Notes under the pieces: model-generated
What the model saw: the letters and a program-made list of their open reading frames with translations, nothing else
What the model was told of the DNA's origin: nothing
Databases searched by the model: none
DNA from: Crotalaria pallida
Lineage: Eukaryota; Streptophyta; Magnoliopsida; Fabales; Fabaceae
DNA: 64,000 nt
NCBI GenBank assembly: GCA_037953625.1
Contig: CM075652.1
Coordinates: 150,164,597 to 150,228,596, forward strand
Direction of reading: 5' to 3'
Program-made: the position numbers and the translations under genes
Part shown: positions 11,906-25,226 of the stretch, piece by piece
Layout: each line of letters starts with the position of its first letter
How positions within the stretch are numbered: position 1 is the stretch's first letter

Positions 11906-12642
11906 GACTTAGGGATGAAGAGGAATGAATTGGAAAAATTAGGGATTAGGGATTTGACATTATCGCTGATATTATTTTGATTATTTTATATGTATTTTTT
12001 TTCATTTTTAAATCTGAGCCGTTGATCTCTCCTTATGCCACGTGTCAAGCTCTCCATGTAACTAAGGGAGATCTCCATTACATCGGGGTAATGGAGAGGA
12101 TTTGAACGTCCGAAGGAGGGAGTAGGGTATAAGGTGCATCTATTTGGAAACTCAACTTGGAACAGTAAAGTGGTTGCCTTGATTGACATTAGGTTTTTGT
12201 TATTGTCAAGGTGATCACATGTTTGTCCTTGCAGTATTAAGTTAAGATGATTAAATTTTGGATAAATGAGAAATAAATTAGATAATGAGTACAGTAGTTA
12301 AATTTTAGGATAATTTTCAAGAAAAATGGCAACATCTTCCTTGTTATGTAGCTTGTGTGACTCATAAATAAAAAGGAAAAGGAGAATATTGTGGGTATGA
12401 GTTATAGGAGTTTGGAATGGTTGTAAGCCCAATAGAGAGCTGGTTGGGTGGGAAGGGCTTCTCAGCTACCCAAGTCCACCCATGAAAGAAGATAGGCCCC
12501 TCCAAAGCTGATTCAGTATTTCAGTCCCTCCCTTCCTTTGTCCAACAACAAAAGTACCTCTTCCACCCTTATCTCATCATCATCATCATCATGCCTTCTT
12601 TCATTGGTTGGAGGCTTTGAAGGGGGAAGGAGGAGGAGGAGG

Positions 12643-12725
<83 letters not shown>
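12643..12725. repeat. (AAT)n microsatellite, about 27 units
   Basis: An uninterrupted run of AAT/ATA triplets about 83 bp long. It produces spurious poly-Ile and poly-Tyr frames on both strands. It lies about 290 bp upstream of the transporter start codon. Confidence 0.97.
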
Positions 12726-12726
<1 letters not shown>

Positions 12727-13010
12727 GAAGGCATAAAAAATTAAACTAAAAAAGTGGATAAAAGAAAGAAAATAATAAAAACACAAACGCATGACAATAC
12801 AGTATAGGAGCGAGTAGTGGGTGGGTGCAAGGGAAAGTTTGAATTCGAGTTGCTTACATAATTGTTGTTTATAAAAAATAAAAAAAAAAAAACAAAGAAG
12901 AAGTCTCAAAAAGAATTGCTTACATCCCTTCAAAAAAAAAAAAAAAAGAATTGCTTACATAATTTGGATAAATAAAAATTAAAAATAAAAAATAATAAAA
13001 AGTAATAATA

Positions 13011-16000
13011 ATGTTGTATTGGTGTAATGGTGTAAATAATGGTAGCAGTGGAAGTGGTATTAGTATTATCTGTCCTCCTCCCTTAATCCAATTATTTAAT
13101 TTCAATTTCAATTTCCCCATTTTATCTCTTGTCCCTTCTTCTTCTTCTTCTTACCACCATCACCACCGCTTCGGCCTTCGGGCGACGAGAATGTCAGTGA
13201 CCGTGTCGAGGTCGGGCTCTTCTCTACGCCTCCACAACAACAACAACAACGAGGATGATGAGGAGGAGAAAGATGAAGGAAAGGGGGATATGTATACAGA
13301 TCTTGAGAAGGCATCATCATCATGTTTTCCTCCTCCTCATCATCATCATCCAAAGAGTGTGAGTAGCAGATATCATCATCGAATGAGTTTGTTCGGGGTA
13401 GAGTTATCCCCTGATAATGTTGCTGTTGCCATGGTTTATTTTGTTCAAGGCGTCTTAGGCCTCTCCAGGCTCGCTGTCAGCTTTTACTTGAAAGACGATT
13501 TACATCTCGACCCTGCTCAGGTGAGTATCTTCTTCTTCTTCTTCTTCTTCTTCTTCTTTCTATTAGGATTTCTTTTCATTTCCATTTTATAACTTAACTT
13601 ACTTAATCCATTCTGAGTCAGTCAGTGTGGACAGCATAATAGGATATGATAGGATAAGGCTGTTTAGTGTACTACTATTTTCTATCATAATTATTAGGGT
13701 TAATACATATTATTAGGGAAGGTGGACTACAAATGCACACCTTTATAGGATAGGATAGGATAGGATAGTTTAGTTTTGCCCCCTTTATACCCTCACACAT
13801 TAACGTTGGTCGGGTATTCAAGTGTGAGATGAAATCTCACATTGGATAGGATGGGATGGGTTAGAAAACTTATAAGTGGCAAGACCCATAGAACCATTGC
13901 CTTAAAATTTTGGTTTAGGATGTAGTGTCTCACTTATAAGTGGCTTCTCGCTATTCCCATGACCCAATGTCATCGTACACACCCACCACTCGAACTTCTG
14001 CTTCTTTTGTTTTTTGGAATGAATCAATTATATACACTGGTAACTTTTAGGGACTGACAAGTTTCACATATTGACTAGACAGCTCTGATTTCTGGTTTTT
14101 CTTCCCTACCGTGGCTTATCAAACCTCTATATGGCTTTATTAGGTCAGTCTTCACTCTGCCTCTTTTCCCTCTTCTCTAACTCCACTCAGGTTTCCCTAT
14201 TTTAACTTTATTCGTGATATGGTTTGCAGTGATTCTGTCCCCCTTTTTGGTTATCGAAGAAGGTCATACCTAGTTCTATCTGGGCTGCTTGGCGCACTCT
14301 CATGGGCTTTGATGGCTACTTTTGTTGGCACCAAATACGGTGCTGCTTTTTGCATACTTCTTGGATCTCTTTCTGTTGCCTTCTCCGATGTTGTGAGTTT
14401 CTCTTACTTACTAAAACCCTTTCATATTATGTACGTGTACTCCTCCTATTCTTCTTACTTTAAATTCTTATTATGTTTGTTATATCAAATTATCAATAGG
14501 TCAGGTATCTTATGGAACACAAGGGTTATGGATGAGATTTTTGGATTTTTTTTGTATCAGTACAAGTTACCGACTGTTCTATGGGTTGAAAAGGCTGAAA
14601 ATAAAAATATATTTTTGCTTAACTATGTTTTGTTTATCATAAATTCATAATGGTTTGTCAAAATTGTGAAAGGAAAGTGTTCCATCAGGGCTGAAAATTA
14701 TTATCTAGCTGTCAACAGTTTGTCAGGGGATTAAGTATGTTGTAACATGACCTTTTGGACTAAATTGCTTGGGCAGCTGTATCATTTCGATTATGCCCAG
14801 ATTAATTGTACTGAGTCTGCTTCCGGCAAGTGAATTAAATTTGTACAGCATGAGTTGTTTTTTTTTTGGGCATTTTCAACAATATATAGTCTATTTCCTC
14901 CCCGTGATTACTTTCCTTACAGAGAAAGAAGCATCACTGAAAACTTCCTATACGTATGAGTGAATTTATGGTCCATTCTGGATTTAATGTGACCTTATGC
15001 ATCAATGAACTTTTTCCTTCTCTATTACTATGCTAGTATGCTTCAGGCACATTCAAACTCATATCTCATACCATTTCTGTCTCCCCTACCTTAATTTTAG
15101 AAGCATCATAGTCTGTCTATGATAGTATTGCTCTATTGCTTCTATAGATTGAAATTGTTCAGAGAATCATGTCAGGCACTACTGAGCTGTGTTTTAGGTT
15201 GTAGATTCAATGGTTGTGGAGAGGGCACGTGGTGAATCACAAAGCACCTCGGGATCTCTTCAGTCTTTATGTTGGGGCTCTTCTGCTTTTGGTGGAATTG
15301 TGAGCTCCTACTTCAGTGGGTCTTTGGTAGATGCATATGGAGTAAGGTAATTGAAGAATTTTGTGAATCAAGATATTTCTGATTACTGATAGCAGTGTTT
15401 TTTCCCCTTCCTTTTAACGTTTTACTCATAAGTATTTACTATTCCAGATTTGTTTTCGGCATCACGGCATTGCTTCCACTGATAACATCTGCAGTTGCCG
15501 TTCTTGTAAAGGAAAAACCTATGCTTGGCACAGCAAGAGGGCAAAATCTTCCTTTTGCCAGTCCTGAGTTTTTGGAAAGTTCAAAGCAGAACATCATTCA
15601 GCTGTTGGGTACTGTAAGACAGCCCAGTGTTTTTCTTCCTACTTTGTTTATTTTCTTGTGGCAAGCAACTCCACAGTCTGACTCTGCTATGTTTTACTTT
15701 AGGTATGTCCAATCTGTGAATATGATCATTTTCCTTTTCTATCTTTAATGAATTTCTTGTCCTCGTGGTATTCTCTTGTCAGTGCATAGCATTTACTTTA
15801 ATCTTAAATAATCTCATTCATTTCAGTACAAATTCTCTTGGTTTTACACCCGAGTTTTTAGGACGTGTCAAGCTTGTTACCTCGGTTGCATCACTGCTTG
15901 GTGTTGGACTTTATAATGGATTTCTGAAGAATGTACCTTTGCGGAAAATATTTCTTGCAACTACCATTTTAGGGTCAGCTCTCGGGATGACTCAGGTTAG

Positions 16001-17557
16001 TAAAATGTTTCAAGTAAATTTATATACCTTTTATTTAAACAGAGTTTTCTAAATATATTTTTTCTGTTCTTAGGTTTTCCTGGTTACTGGACTTAATCGG
16101 AAGTTTGGCATAAATGATGAGTGGTTTGCAATTGGCGATTCATTAATTCTAACTGTTTTGAGTCAGGTTATCATCATCTTCTTTCACTCATTAGGTTTCT
16201 TATACCCCAAAAAAAAAAAGACGTTTCTTGTATTTCATTCATCTTTCTCTATTTGAGCTGGAAAGCCATTCATGTCTCTGCCACTGCTGTTGAAGTCTAA
16301 TATGTTCTCACTTATTGTCAGATAGGCTAAGTTTGGTACTTTTTGAAGCTGCTTTTGTATGCTAATGTAAGAAGTTACAGCAAAACCAAGTGAAATTTCA
16401 GTAGTTTTTCTTTGCAAATATGTGTAAATGTTTTAGGTCATGTTTATTTTGAGGCCACCTGAGAAAAAAAGCAGTTAAAAGTAGCTTTTGAGAGAATTAC
16501 CTGACACTTAAATTTTGTATATTTGTGTAGAGCTCTTCAATTTTATATTTTTAATACTCCCTCCGTTTCACTTTAAGTGTCTTTTTGGACTTTTGCACAT
16601 AGATTAAGAAAGTGTTGATTATGATGATTATTGTAAGTTTTATGCGTATTTTGTCAAAAATACCCCTATTTAATATTTTTATTTTGTCAATGCATAATTA
16701 CTAGTATTACAAATTTCAAAACTAAAACAACATTAAATGTAAGGGTAAATAAGGAAAAACAGTATTAAATGTTGCCTAGATTTGGTAGAAAGACACTTAT
16801 TTTGAAACAAAATTTTGATGTTAAAAGGTCACTTAAAGTGAAACGGAGGGAGTATTTCTAATCCACTCACCGAAAGGCAACCTTTCTACTCTAGCTTCTT
16901 GTTGACAAGGACATGTGGTTTCCATGAATTTTTTCATACCGAAATATATCTGTATTTACTTCATGTGATAAAAAATGGAATCCCTCGACCAGTTTCCGAG
17001 GAGTAATGCCTTTCATTGGGAAACGTGAATTTAATGGTGGACCATATTTGTGATTGTAGTTTTATTAATGGTAGTCACTACTGGTCCTTTTTATGATTTA
17101 GGACATAATAATGCCTATGCATGCCATGTGATAAGTAATTCAGAATGCACCACGTGAATAACCTTCGCGTGTTTTTCGATTCTACAATTATATGTGTGTG
17201 TGTGTATTATTTGTTTGTGCAAAATTTGTCTCAAATCTGATTACCTGTCTATTTCAGGCTTCTTTCATGCCCGTTCTTGTGCTAGCAGCAAAGTTGTGTC
17301 CAGAGGGAATGGAGGCAACCCTTTTTGCAACTCTGATGTCGGTATCTAATGGAGGGAGCGTCCTTGGAGGATTGATAGGTGCAGGCCTGACTCAACTATT
17401 TGGAATTACCAGGGACAAATTTGATAACTTGGCAGCTTTGATAATCCTTTGCAATCTTAGCTCGTTACTGCCCTTGCCTCTTCTTGGCCTTCTCCCTGCC
17501 GACAATCCTGATGTGAATCTGAAGGACGATTCCGATATTGAGATGAAGTCTAATTGA
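13011..17557 (+). CDS. FBT1: Plastid folate/biopterin transporter (FBT family, MFS, 8 exons)
   Basis: Membrane carrier of the folate-biopterin transporter family. Arabidopsis At2g32040 and Synechocystis slr0642 are the characterised relatives, and the plant protein moves folates across the plastid envelope. Exons are 13011-13520, 14079-14143, 14230-14392, 15198-15346, 15448-15702, 15827-15995, 16074-16166 and 17258-17557. All introns are GT-AG and phases match throughout, giving 567 aa. Residues 1 to about 75 are Ser/Arg-rich and poor in acids, then asparagine- and acid-rich, fitting a transit peptide. If translation starts at 13191 (MSVTVSRSG) the leader is shorter. Conserved blocks are FGVELSPDNVAVAMVYFVQG, the DSVPLFGYRRRSYL loop, VVERARGESQ, FIFLWQATP, FTPEFLGRVKLVTS, LCPEGMEATLFATLMS and GGLIGAGLTQLFGI. 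About 12 hydrophobic segments are spread over the MFS core. The 65-nt exon 2 (SGFSSLPWLIKPLYGF) is easily missed. The C-terminus is acidic and ends in EMKSN. Confidence 0.94.
13529..13558 (+). repeat. (TTC)n tract at start of transporter intron 1
   Basis: About nine TTC/CTT triplets directly after the exon 1 donor (GTGAGT). A second simple repeat, GGATA about five times, lies further into the intron at about 13744-13767. Confidence 0.9.
13826..13955. repeat. Dispersed repeat with TCACATTGGATAG ... CTTATAAGTGG
   Basis: Inside transporter intron 1. It has the same word order as 22474-22600: a CACATTG motif, then TATAAGT, then ATTGCCTTA plus TTTTGG and TAGTGTC, and a closing CTTATA. It looks like a copy of a dispersed non-coding legume repeat. 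The family name is not known to me. Confidence 0.5.
16555..16854. mobile_element. MITE in transporter intron 7
   Basis: A 300-bp element with perfect 25-bp terminal inverted repeats beginning TACTCCCTCCGTTTCACTTT. It has no coding capacity. It lies in the longest intron (16167-17257) and leaves the splice sites untouched. Typical of Stowaway/mariner-like plant MITEs. Confidence 0.9.
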
Positions 17558-17762
17558 TTCTGCTTGTTGCTTGCCACTGACCTTCTTGGGGTTGCCTTTG
17601 AAAGCTGTACCCAAGTTTTTCTCTCAATGCGTACAAATTCAACAGAGATCAATTACCCACACAAACACACATGATCAGAATTCCATAGTTAGTACTAGCC
17701 CAAATAGCTACCATGACCTTGTTCTGAACTTTTTTGATTTTTAGTTGTTAGTAACATGTCAT

Positions 17763-17880
17763 CATGGTTTTAAATTGTGGTATATAGTAATATCAATTGC
17801 AGTCAAAATATTGCAATTTTGGATGTCTCGCTAACAATTATCTGCAATTGTGATACATACACCTGCAATTTAAAACCATG
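17763..17880. mobile_element. Small foldback MITE (118 bp)
   Basis: The ends are an exact 15-bp inverted repeat, CATGGTTTTAAATTG at the left and CAATTTAAAACCATG at the right, with CAATTGCAG-type words inside. Non-coding. Confidence 0.7.
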
Positions 17881-18934
17881 TGCGAGATCAAAGTTAACTT
17901 AAAACTGATTGATGCTGTGGAGAACGTACCTTAATAGAGCTATACTCCATGACAAACTAAGAATAATTCACCCATACAAATTGATTCTGAATGACTCAAG
18001 ACAGCGCAAGCCATCAGCGCCAAAATATCAGTTCCTTCAGAACCATTATTCATGGGTCACTGTCTCCTTCTCGTTTTGTCATGTGATCATTTGGTTCATG
18101 GTAAGGGCCTTGGGTTTGTATTTATCAGCCAATAATTGTTGTTTGTCAATGGAAAGAGAGGTTTCGGCCTCTCTTGCTCTCGTGTTTCTATATAAGCTAT
18201 TGTAATTGCCAGTTACCTACCTACAATTGATAACAGGCAACAACTTTTACTTTATTGTTTCTTTGGTATCTTGCGGAGGGTAAATTCATTGGCCAAATAT
18301 GCAGCATCAAAGTAGGTAATATTCTCTTCAGTGGCCAAATATACAGCATCAAAGTAGGTAATATTCTCAGGTGGTTTATTCCTAACGTTCTCATCTGCAG
18401 TAAAATATTTGAGTGGTAAGCTTAAGATTTTAAGAGAGATAATCGTTAATGGTGTCAAGATCCTTGAGAAAGGGAATGAAGGAGAACGATACATCTCAAA
18501 TTTTGTTCTTTACAATTTAATATTATTTTTATAGAAGAAATTTGTTCTCTGCTCCAATTTTCCATCTCTGCCGTGATTACTCTTTCATTGAAACGACTCA
18601 TGCTATTCAAACACCCAATGCATAATGAATGAGCTTGGCTTGAGTGGTAAGTTTTTCCAGATAGGTTTAGGTAGAGGGGATGTCTAAAATATTAATGTGA
18701 CAAACAAACACAATCCAGAAATGTGGCTTGGGATATGGCGGCTCCTCTCATGTGGCGGTCAGTGTGAGTGCACATGGGTGGGTCACCCACCCCACCCCAT
18801 GCCTTTGTCATTGTCCACTGTTGCATTGTCATTGCAGTTAACTGACAACAAGTGGGGTCTTATATCAAACCTTTGGAGCCACCATGGTCTGGTCCAAGCC
18901 ACACAATCCCACTCGTATGTCACTCACCAATGAT

Positions 18935-18994
<60 letters not shown>

Positions 18995-20314
18995 ATATAT
19001 ATATATATATATGGACAGGGTTCATCCTCGCTTCAAGCATTGCACATAGATAATTGGCCATTTATATTTATGGAGAGAATGAGAAGAGCGGATTTTATCC
19101 TTTCATTATTATTATAATTATATTATAATTATAGACCATAGATAATTCACCCATTATATAGACCCAAACAACCTGGTTTACACCTATTATTCGGAATTAC
19201 ACTAAAATAATACATGTGAATTCCAATCAATTCATCACAAATTTTTATTACAGGAATAATCAAGTCACCATTCAATCAACTTTTACAAAAACAAATCAAT
19301 TAAAGTTCAGAATAGAAATGAATTTTCTTAACAATTTTTTGATGGTAAACAAATATATTTGAACTGCATGTAGCAAAATTTTTTTGCCTGCTGGTTTATT
19401 ATATGTCATATCAAAAGGATCGTCAACCTTTTGTTTTTTTTTCCCGCCTCAAAATACCTCAATGGACCAATTGCATTCCCAATTCAATAACACTTCCCAT
19501 TTCGTAATTCATACGAAGTGCCAAGTTTTATAAGCCATATAAACCCACCCCAACTGGAGCGGGCCAAGTTGCAGTATTTCACTTTCTGCTTATACATGCA
19601 ACTGCAAGTTGTCCAAATTATTATTATTGCACCATCATGTCAAATCAGAAGAAATAAAAATACTGCCAAGTTCCAACACCCCACTGAATGATACCTTCTC
19701 TGATCTATCGACCTTGTTGTCCAAATTTTGTTGAATGCATTCAATTGAACTTTGTTAGCTAGATTTTATATTTGTCTATCTATGTACTTTATTTCCTTCC
19801 TCATACAATTATATATATTGCTTAAGCGTGTTGTTGCAAGTTTTGTTATTGCCATTTATCACTCTTTTAAATACAAGTTGGTTAGGTAAAGCCAGTTGAG
19901 ATTCTTGGCATATCCTAGTTTAGGACAGAAGTACCAACACATGAAAAGCTTTTAGAAAGGAGGGACTCAAACTGAAATCTGATTGTTTGAGTCCAAATGA
20001 TCAAAGCTGATATAATAATAACAAAAGTTCACCAATGCCCTAATTAAAAAAGTACTCGTAGAATATAAAGTCCTATGCCCCACTGACAATTAAGAAAAGA
20101 AAAATGTTCACATACAATTGTCAGTTCGTGATGTTTGTTTATTGACTTCATACAACATGCCCCACATAATAATCAATAAAATTTGGTCTCATTTATAAAA
20201 TTTTATTTCAATATTTAATAATATTTAATTTAATTACTTCTTTTCAATAACATCGCTATTAAGTCAACATTTTCAAAATCCCAATAATAATTATGGAGCA
20301 GTTTTGAAAAAATA
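17881..20314. other. Intergenic spacer with simple repeats
   Basis: No supported gene. It contains a 42-bp direct duplication (18290-18368, TGGCCAAATATNCAGCATCA units). An (AT)n microsatellite lies at about 18946-19012, preceded by ATAC units, and gives poly-Tyr/Ile false frames. Otherwise AT-rich. Confidence 0.6.
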
Positions 20315-20601
20315 TACTCCCTTCGGTTCAAATTATAAGCAACAAAAAACATACTTCTCTTAATTTAAAATATAAGCAAAATTAACTAATTTTATTAAAT
20401 TTTGTTTCATTCTCAATGCCACTTTCTTAAATATCTCTAGAAAATTGTAATCTTGATTAATTTTTGTTTCATTCTCAATACTATTTTCCTAAAATACCTC
20501 TATTTTTTTTATAAATTTGAGAAAATTAAATACAATCAACTAACTTCCTTAATAAGCGTAAAAGTGGTTGAATTTACTTATAATTCGAGCCGGAGAGAGT
20601 A
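20315..20601. mobile_element. MITE, Stowaway/mariner-like
   Basis: Terminal inverted repeats TACTCCCTTCGGTTCAAATT (left) and TACTCTCTCCGGCTCGAATT (right, other strand), continuing with ATAAG. The length is 287 bp and it is non-coding. Confidence 0.8.
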
Positions 20602-22224
20602 TTAAATATTTACAACTCTACATTTTCAATGTCACTAACAACCTTTTATGTACAAAACTACCTATAGGATTAGAAGTACTAATATAACATGAATATGGGA
20701 GAGACATGCATACAGTTACCAGAAACCAATAATGGCTAAAAAATCTTTGGATCATTGGATCAATACATCTATTTGTCAGTGAAAGAAAAGATGATAGGCA
20801 GTTTTTTAAAACTTAGCTTACAAAATTCTGTGGGTAATTATCACACCTTTCCATCTTCAAAAGCATGCATACTGGCCAATAATAGAGAAATTGCTACTTA
20901 CAAAACTTCATTTTCAAAGTCTTTTGACTAATTAAATTATATACAGTAGTATAATTTTCTTACATACATGCATGCACCGTTGCACTTTGATAATTGGAAG
21001 GCGGTTGCTGTCTTTATAATACTACTACTATTTGAGAGACAATAAGACTGTTAATGATGATGGACAAAGATATTAAAAGCATCAATCATAATTGATTTGG
21101 AGTTTTGTGATTAATTATGACTTATCTCTGTATGAAAGGTTGATCTCTATCTCTTTCGCGCGCGGTCTTAGCTTGTAGCATTGATAAGATAATAATTATG
21201 TTTGGGTTCTCATCATCTCAAGACTGAAAGTAGGTTAGCAGTTAGCAAGTGCTAAAGCCTAAATGATTGATAACAGAAATAGAAATAGAAAAGAGGAGTG
21301 GTTGGGTAGGAAGAGGAGAAAGAAACCAAAACCACATTAGGAAGGTAAGTAAGTGCCATGTGGGTTGCCATGTGAAGGCCAATAAATTTTTGAAGAGGGG
21401 CAACCTCCCAACAAATACTTCCAAACAAGGCCCCATGTGACAAATCATTGACCCATGAAGTCAGAATAATGGATATAGGAAAATTATGCACAAGAAGAAA
21501 GTCATCAGAGAAACTAATCTAAATTATAACTATATGTTTAAGAAGAAACAGAGTTAAGCCATGTGATTACTAACAACCAGCTGGATTTTCAATTTCAATT
21601 TCACTTTCTTTACAATGTTTCTAAATGGCTTGGCTTGTGCGTGCTTGCCTCCCCTCGATCATAAATTTACCCGAATATAATATGATATAAATGTCCCTTA
21701 AAATAGTTTTAAGAGTTAGAGATATGATTCTTTTTCTTTTTTCACTTTAACTTTTTGCATGAAGGATTAGATTCACACACAACAAACAAGTTGCGGCGCA
21801 AACAAATATATAATTAAAAAATGTGCTCAGATTTTTGAAAGAAATAATGGTGTGTTGACAAATGTTGCAGGTACTGGTGTAGCCACAAAAAGCTTAAACG
21901 AGGTGACAAATGAATTAGCTGTATAATTAAGAGCATTTTTAATTGTTAGATAGCATCATGGATGCAAATTTTTGTTCATTGCATCGTCAAGCTTTAGACA
22001 TATTCTCTTAACTAACTCAACATATATTCCAAGCAATTAACATAACACAATAGTTAGCTTATCTCAAAAAGTGTCGTTGCTTAATTTATTGACTAGCATA
22101 CATTTGTTTAGCAAGCATATATCCCGAGAGTTTTTATTATGATCACCATCCTTACAGGAATGCTTAATTATAGAATCTTCTTGTTATTATGATCATACGT
22201 TTATTTCTTATATTAGTGGTATAC
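20602..22224. other. Intergenic spacer
   Basis: AT-rich sequence without a supported gene, RNA or repeat structure. The minus-strand frames at 21242-21491 have no recognisable domain. Confidence 0.5.
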
Positions 22225-22232
22225 TGGTATCT

Positions 22233-22427
22233 TTTTTTTTGGTCCATGACCGGAGTATCCACCGCCGACCGCAGTGACTAATCTCTTCGGTGGCTTATAG
22301 GCACCTCTAATGGGTGAGACAGCTGGCCCCGAGATTTAACGCTGCTGCATGCATAAAGCATGATTCGAACACCTGAACTTGCTTAAGCGTATATCAACCC
22401 CTCTATTGATACAATACCAAAACACAA
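22233..22427 (-). mobile_element. SINE, minus orientation
   Basis: The T-run at the left is the poly(A) tail of a minus-strand insertion. On the minus strand there is a B-box-like GTGTTCGAATC, then a GATTAGTC word and the ending GGACCAAAAAAA. An 8-bp target duplication TGGTATCT lies at 22225-22232 and 22428-22435. The A box is weak. It shares its 3' end with the SINE at 62171. Confidence 0.65.
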
Positions 22428-22473
22428 TGGTATCTATCAATCTATCTATGTATCTGTGAAGAAAGAAAAATAA

Positions 22474-22600
22474 TAAACTAGTCCCACATTGACTAAAACA
22501 TAGTAAGTTGAACAATATATAAGTAGAAAGATCCATGGACCTAATGCCTTAAGGTTTTGGATTAAGACATAGTGTCATACTACTTATATAATTGTTCACT
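22474..22600. repeat. Dispersed repeat with AGTCCCACATTG
   Basis: Begins AGTCCCACATTGAC and continues with TATATAAGTAG, CCTAATGCCTTAAGG, TTTTGGATTAAGA and TAGTGTC. It is homologous in order to the copy in transporter intron 1 (13826). Related AGTCCCACATCGG words occur near 60580. Confidence 0.5.
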
Positions 22601-23201
22601 TAATCTTATTAACTCTACTAAATTCTTCTCCCCCAAGTATTCAATTAACTATCCATCTATCTAGTATTCCCAAACATTACTCAGACACACCATTGTGTGG
22701 TCATTTTAATTGCAGTATACCTACCCGACTACTACTACCACTGAAGATCAGATTTAGCAATGGCCTTGGCTTGTTTGTGGACCTAAACACGATAAGGAAC
22801 GTACAGTTTTTTATCTCCAGGTAGGACAATACTAGCTTCTTCGACTTGATAATGGTCCTTAACAAAAGAAAACCGAACTTTCCTATCACAGGACCTGTAT
22901 ATGCAAACATGTTTTATTCTTGTGCCACATGGTCCCTTTAATTTCTATGTGTCTGTTTTCAGCTTGAAACACAACAAATACGTTTGATTGTAATAACATG
23001 CATGTCTAAGATTTGTGTTGCTTGGTTCTCATTTCTCAATCGCCAATAATATCCCTAAAGCTAACCAATAACAAAAGTTTTGTTCGAGTCTTGTGAAAGG
23101 AAAATAGTAAATAGAGATTATAAAGACTTAGCTTCAAGTTGTTAAATGATGACTTGTTAATAATTTGAGGCTTAAATACTTTTTGATGATTGAAAGAGAT
23201 T

Positions 23202-23512
23202 TACACCCTCCGTCCTATTATCTTGGTAAAAAAATGCAAAAAAATTTGTCCCATATTAAAGTAAAAAAATAAATGAAAAATCTTCAAGCTAAGATTGTAT
23301 ATTGTATCGATGATTGATAAGTAATTAAGGAAAACATATTTAAAGATTTTTTTTGGAGCCAATATTTCAATATGTATTAATTGTAATTATATGAAAATTT
23401 GTATAATATCAATTTGTAATTAATGAATGAATCATGCATTATATTAAACAGATACTCTCTTATTTTTATTTACTTGTTTGACTTTTACCAAGATAATGAG
23501 ACGGATGGAGTA
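23202..23512. mobile_element. MITE, Stowaway/mariner-like
   Basis: Left end TACACCCTCCGTCCTATTAT and right end (other strand) TACTCCATCCGTCTCATTAT, both continuing CTTGGT. 311 bp, AT-rich, non-coding. Confidence 0.75.
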
Positions 23513-24832
23513 TCAATTTTAGTCTTTATAAATTTTTCTTTGATTTTAATTCTTCCATGTTTCAAAATTTTGATTTTAGCCAACAATGATATCATTTTGT
23601 TTTGATGCCACCTTAAATTTCTGTCCTTTTATGTTTATAATTTTGGCTTGCAGTGATTTTTCCCAATAGTGTCACAAATAGGGTGTTTTGGTTGAAAATT
23701 AGTAGTAGTAATCTGCGAAGTTGAGATAATTATTTTGTTATTCCATTTTAGGCTTTGGTCACCGGCCGGCAAGATTGGTCCTCAAACTATTACCTAATCT
23801 GTAAAATTATTTATGTGAAGTTAGCCGCTTATTAATTATGATTCTTCTCATGTAGATACGTCATGAACCTAACCAACTTCATTCGTGGCTTAATATTATT
23901 CTGTGCCTTTAAAATCAGATCAGTCATACCCCCTTGCCCTTGCATTCACTATCATCTGTTTCATTTCAATATCAATGTGACCGGATTAAAGACTTAAAGC
24001 TACCTTTAATTTATGGATTGGTTGAGTTTAGATAATCACAGTTACATCACATGGTACATGCATGGAACCCATCAATGCATGCCTACGTGAATCACACCGG
24101 TTTTTACGTTATTATTACACAACACTTATCTTTTTTTTTTTATATATAATTTTTTTTGTAGTGAATTTGGTAAGTGACATGTATTATGCGAAATCCGGTA
24201 AACGGTGTATAGCAAATGAATGAACCATATAGGCATATAGCTTTGTAAATAAATATAAATATTCTAATGATTTAAAATCACTTAATAAGATCAAATAACT
24301 AACTAAGTAAGCTAAGTAGAAGTGGACTATGCCTTAAGTTATCTATGAGGTCACGATTGCGAATCCTAAATTTTGTGAAGATATTACTGGATATTTCTTG
24401 ATCGAGGGGGAAGGGGTTTAAAATATTAACCGAACTTGCAAATTCCATGTTAACTTTTGTTGCTTTCCTTTTGGTGTAATAACAATGTTAGAAAGTGATG
24501 TAGAAATATCAAACAAAGGGGAAACTTGCGTAACAAGTTACTGAGAAAGAGAGTTAGTGTGCATAAGCTTCACTTGGACTCTGTAGCACTAGATTGTATC
24601 TTATTTAGCACATGTAAATTATAGCGTTGATAGCTGTAGTTGGTTAGAGAATTAGTTGTAGCCTATAGAGTAGTTAGTTGATATAAATATATGTAATAGT
24701 TAACTAAAGTGAAAGCTCTTTAATTATAAAGCTTGGAATTAAAGTGACACATTAGTCTTTTAATTTACTATCTATTTCCTCATAACAAATGAAGAATTGA
24801 AAGGGGCCGAGGAGACTTGAAAAGGTGATATA
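23513..24832. other. Intergenic spacer
   Basis: No supported gene. The stretch 24550-24760, with repeated TAGTTAGTTG/GTTAGAGAATTAGTTG words and TATAAATATATGTAATAGTTAAC, looks like the end of a degraded copia-type LTR. I could not find a partner. Confidence 0.4.
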
Positions 24833-25216
24833 TCTATACTATTGTATAAAACAAACCCTGTTTGTACATAATTTTGTAATTTTCCATTATACCCTCTTAA
24901 TGGGAAGGGAAGTTATACATGACAGTTTCAAAAAACAAAAATCAAATGGGAAGGGAGCAATTTTAAATGGGAAAAGAGCAGTTCACACATGCTTGGGTTG
25001 ATTGTTTTACCACAACCAAGCAAAAAGAAAAAAACGATACACAAAAACTGCCTTATACTATATATTGTCTTCTTTTCATCTTTAACATTAAAAAAACATG
25101 ACAAAATGAATGTCGATTTACAAATATAATATTTTATGACAAATAACATTTTACAACGAAAACACGACAATAGGAATGCGGATCGACAGACACGGGAGTG
25201 CCTGTCGAGACGCTAG
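24833..25216 (+). mobile_element. Short non-autonomous Helitron
   Basis: Starts with TCTATACTATTGTATAAA directly after an A. It ends with the hairpin CGACAGACAC...GTGCCTGTCG followed by AGACG and CTAG, then a T. A 5' TC, a 3' hairpin about 5 nt before CTRR and insertion between A and T are the Helitron hallmarks. The length is 384 bp with no coding content. Confidence 0.8.
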
Positions 25217-25226
25217 TATAAATAAA

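Noticed and set aside
12513..12933. Frames with long poly-Ile or poly-Tyr on both strands
   Set aside because: They are translations of the (AAT)n microsatellite at 12643-12725 and have no other conserved content.
18852..19117. Frames with (YI)n repeats
   Set aside because: Produced by the (AT)n microsatellite at about 18946-19012.
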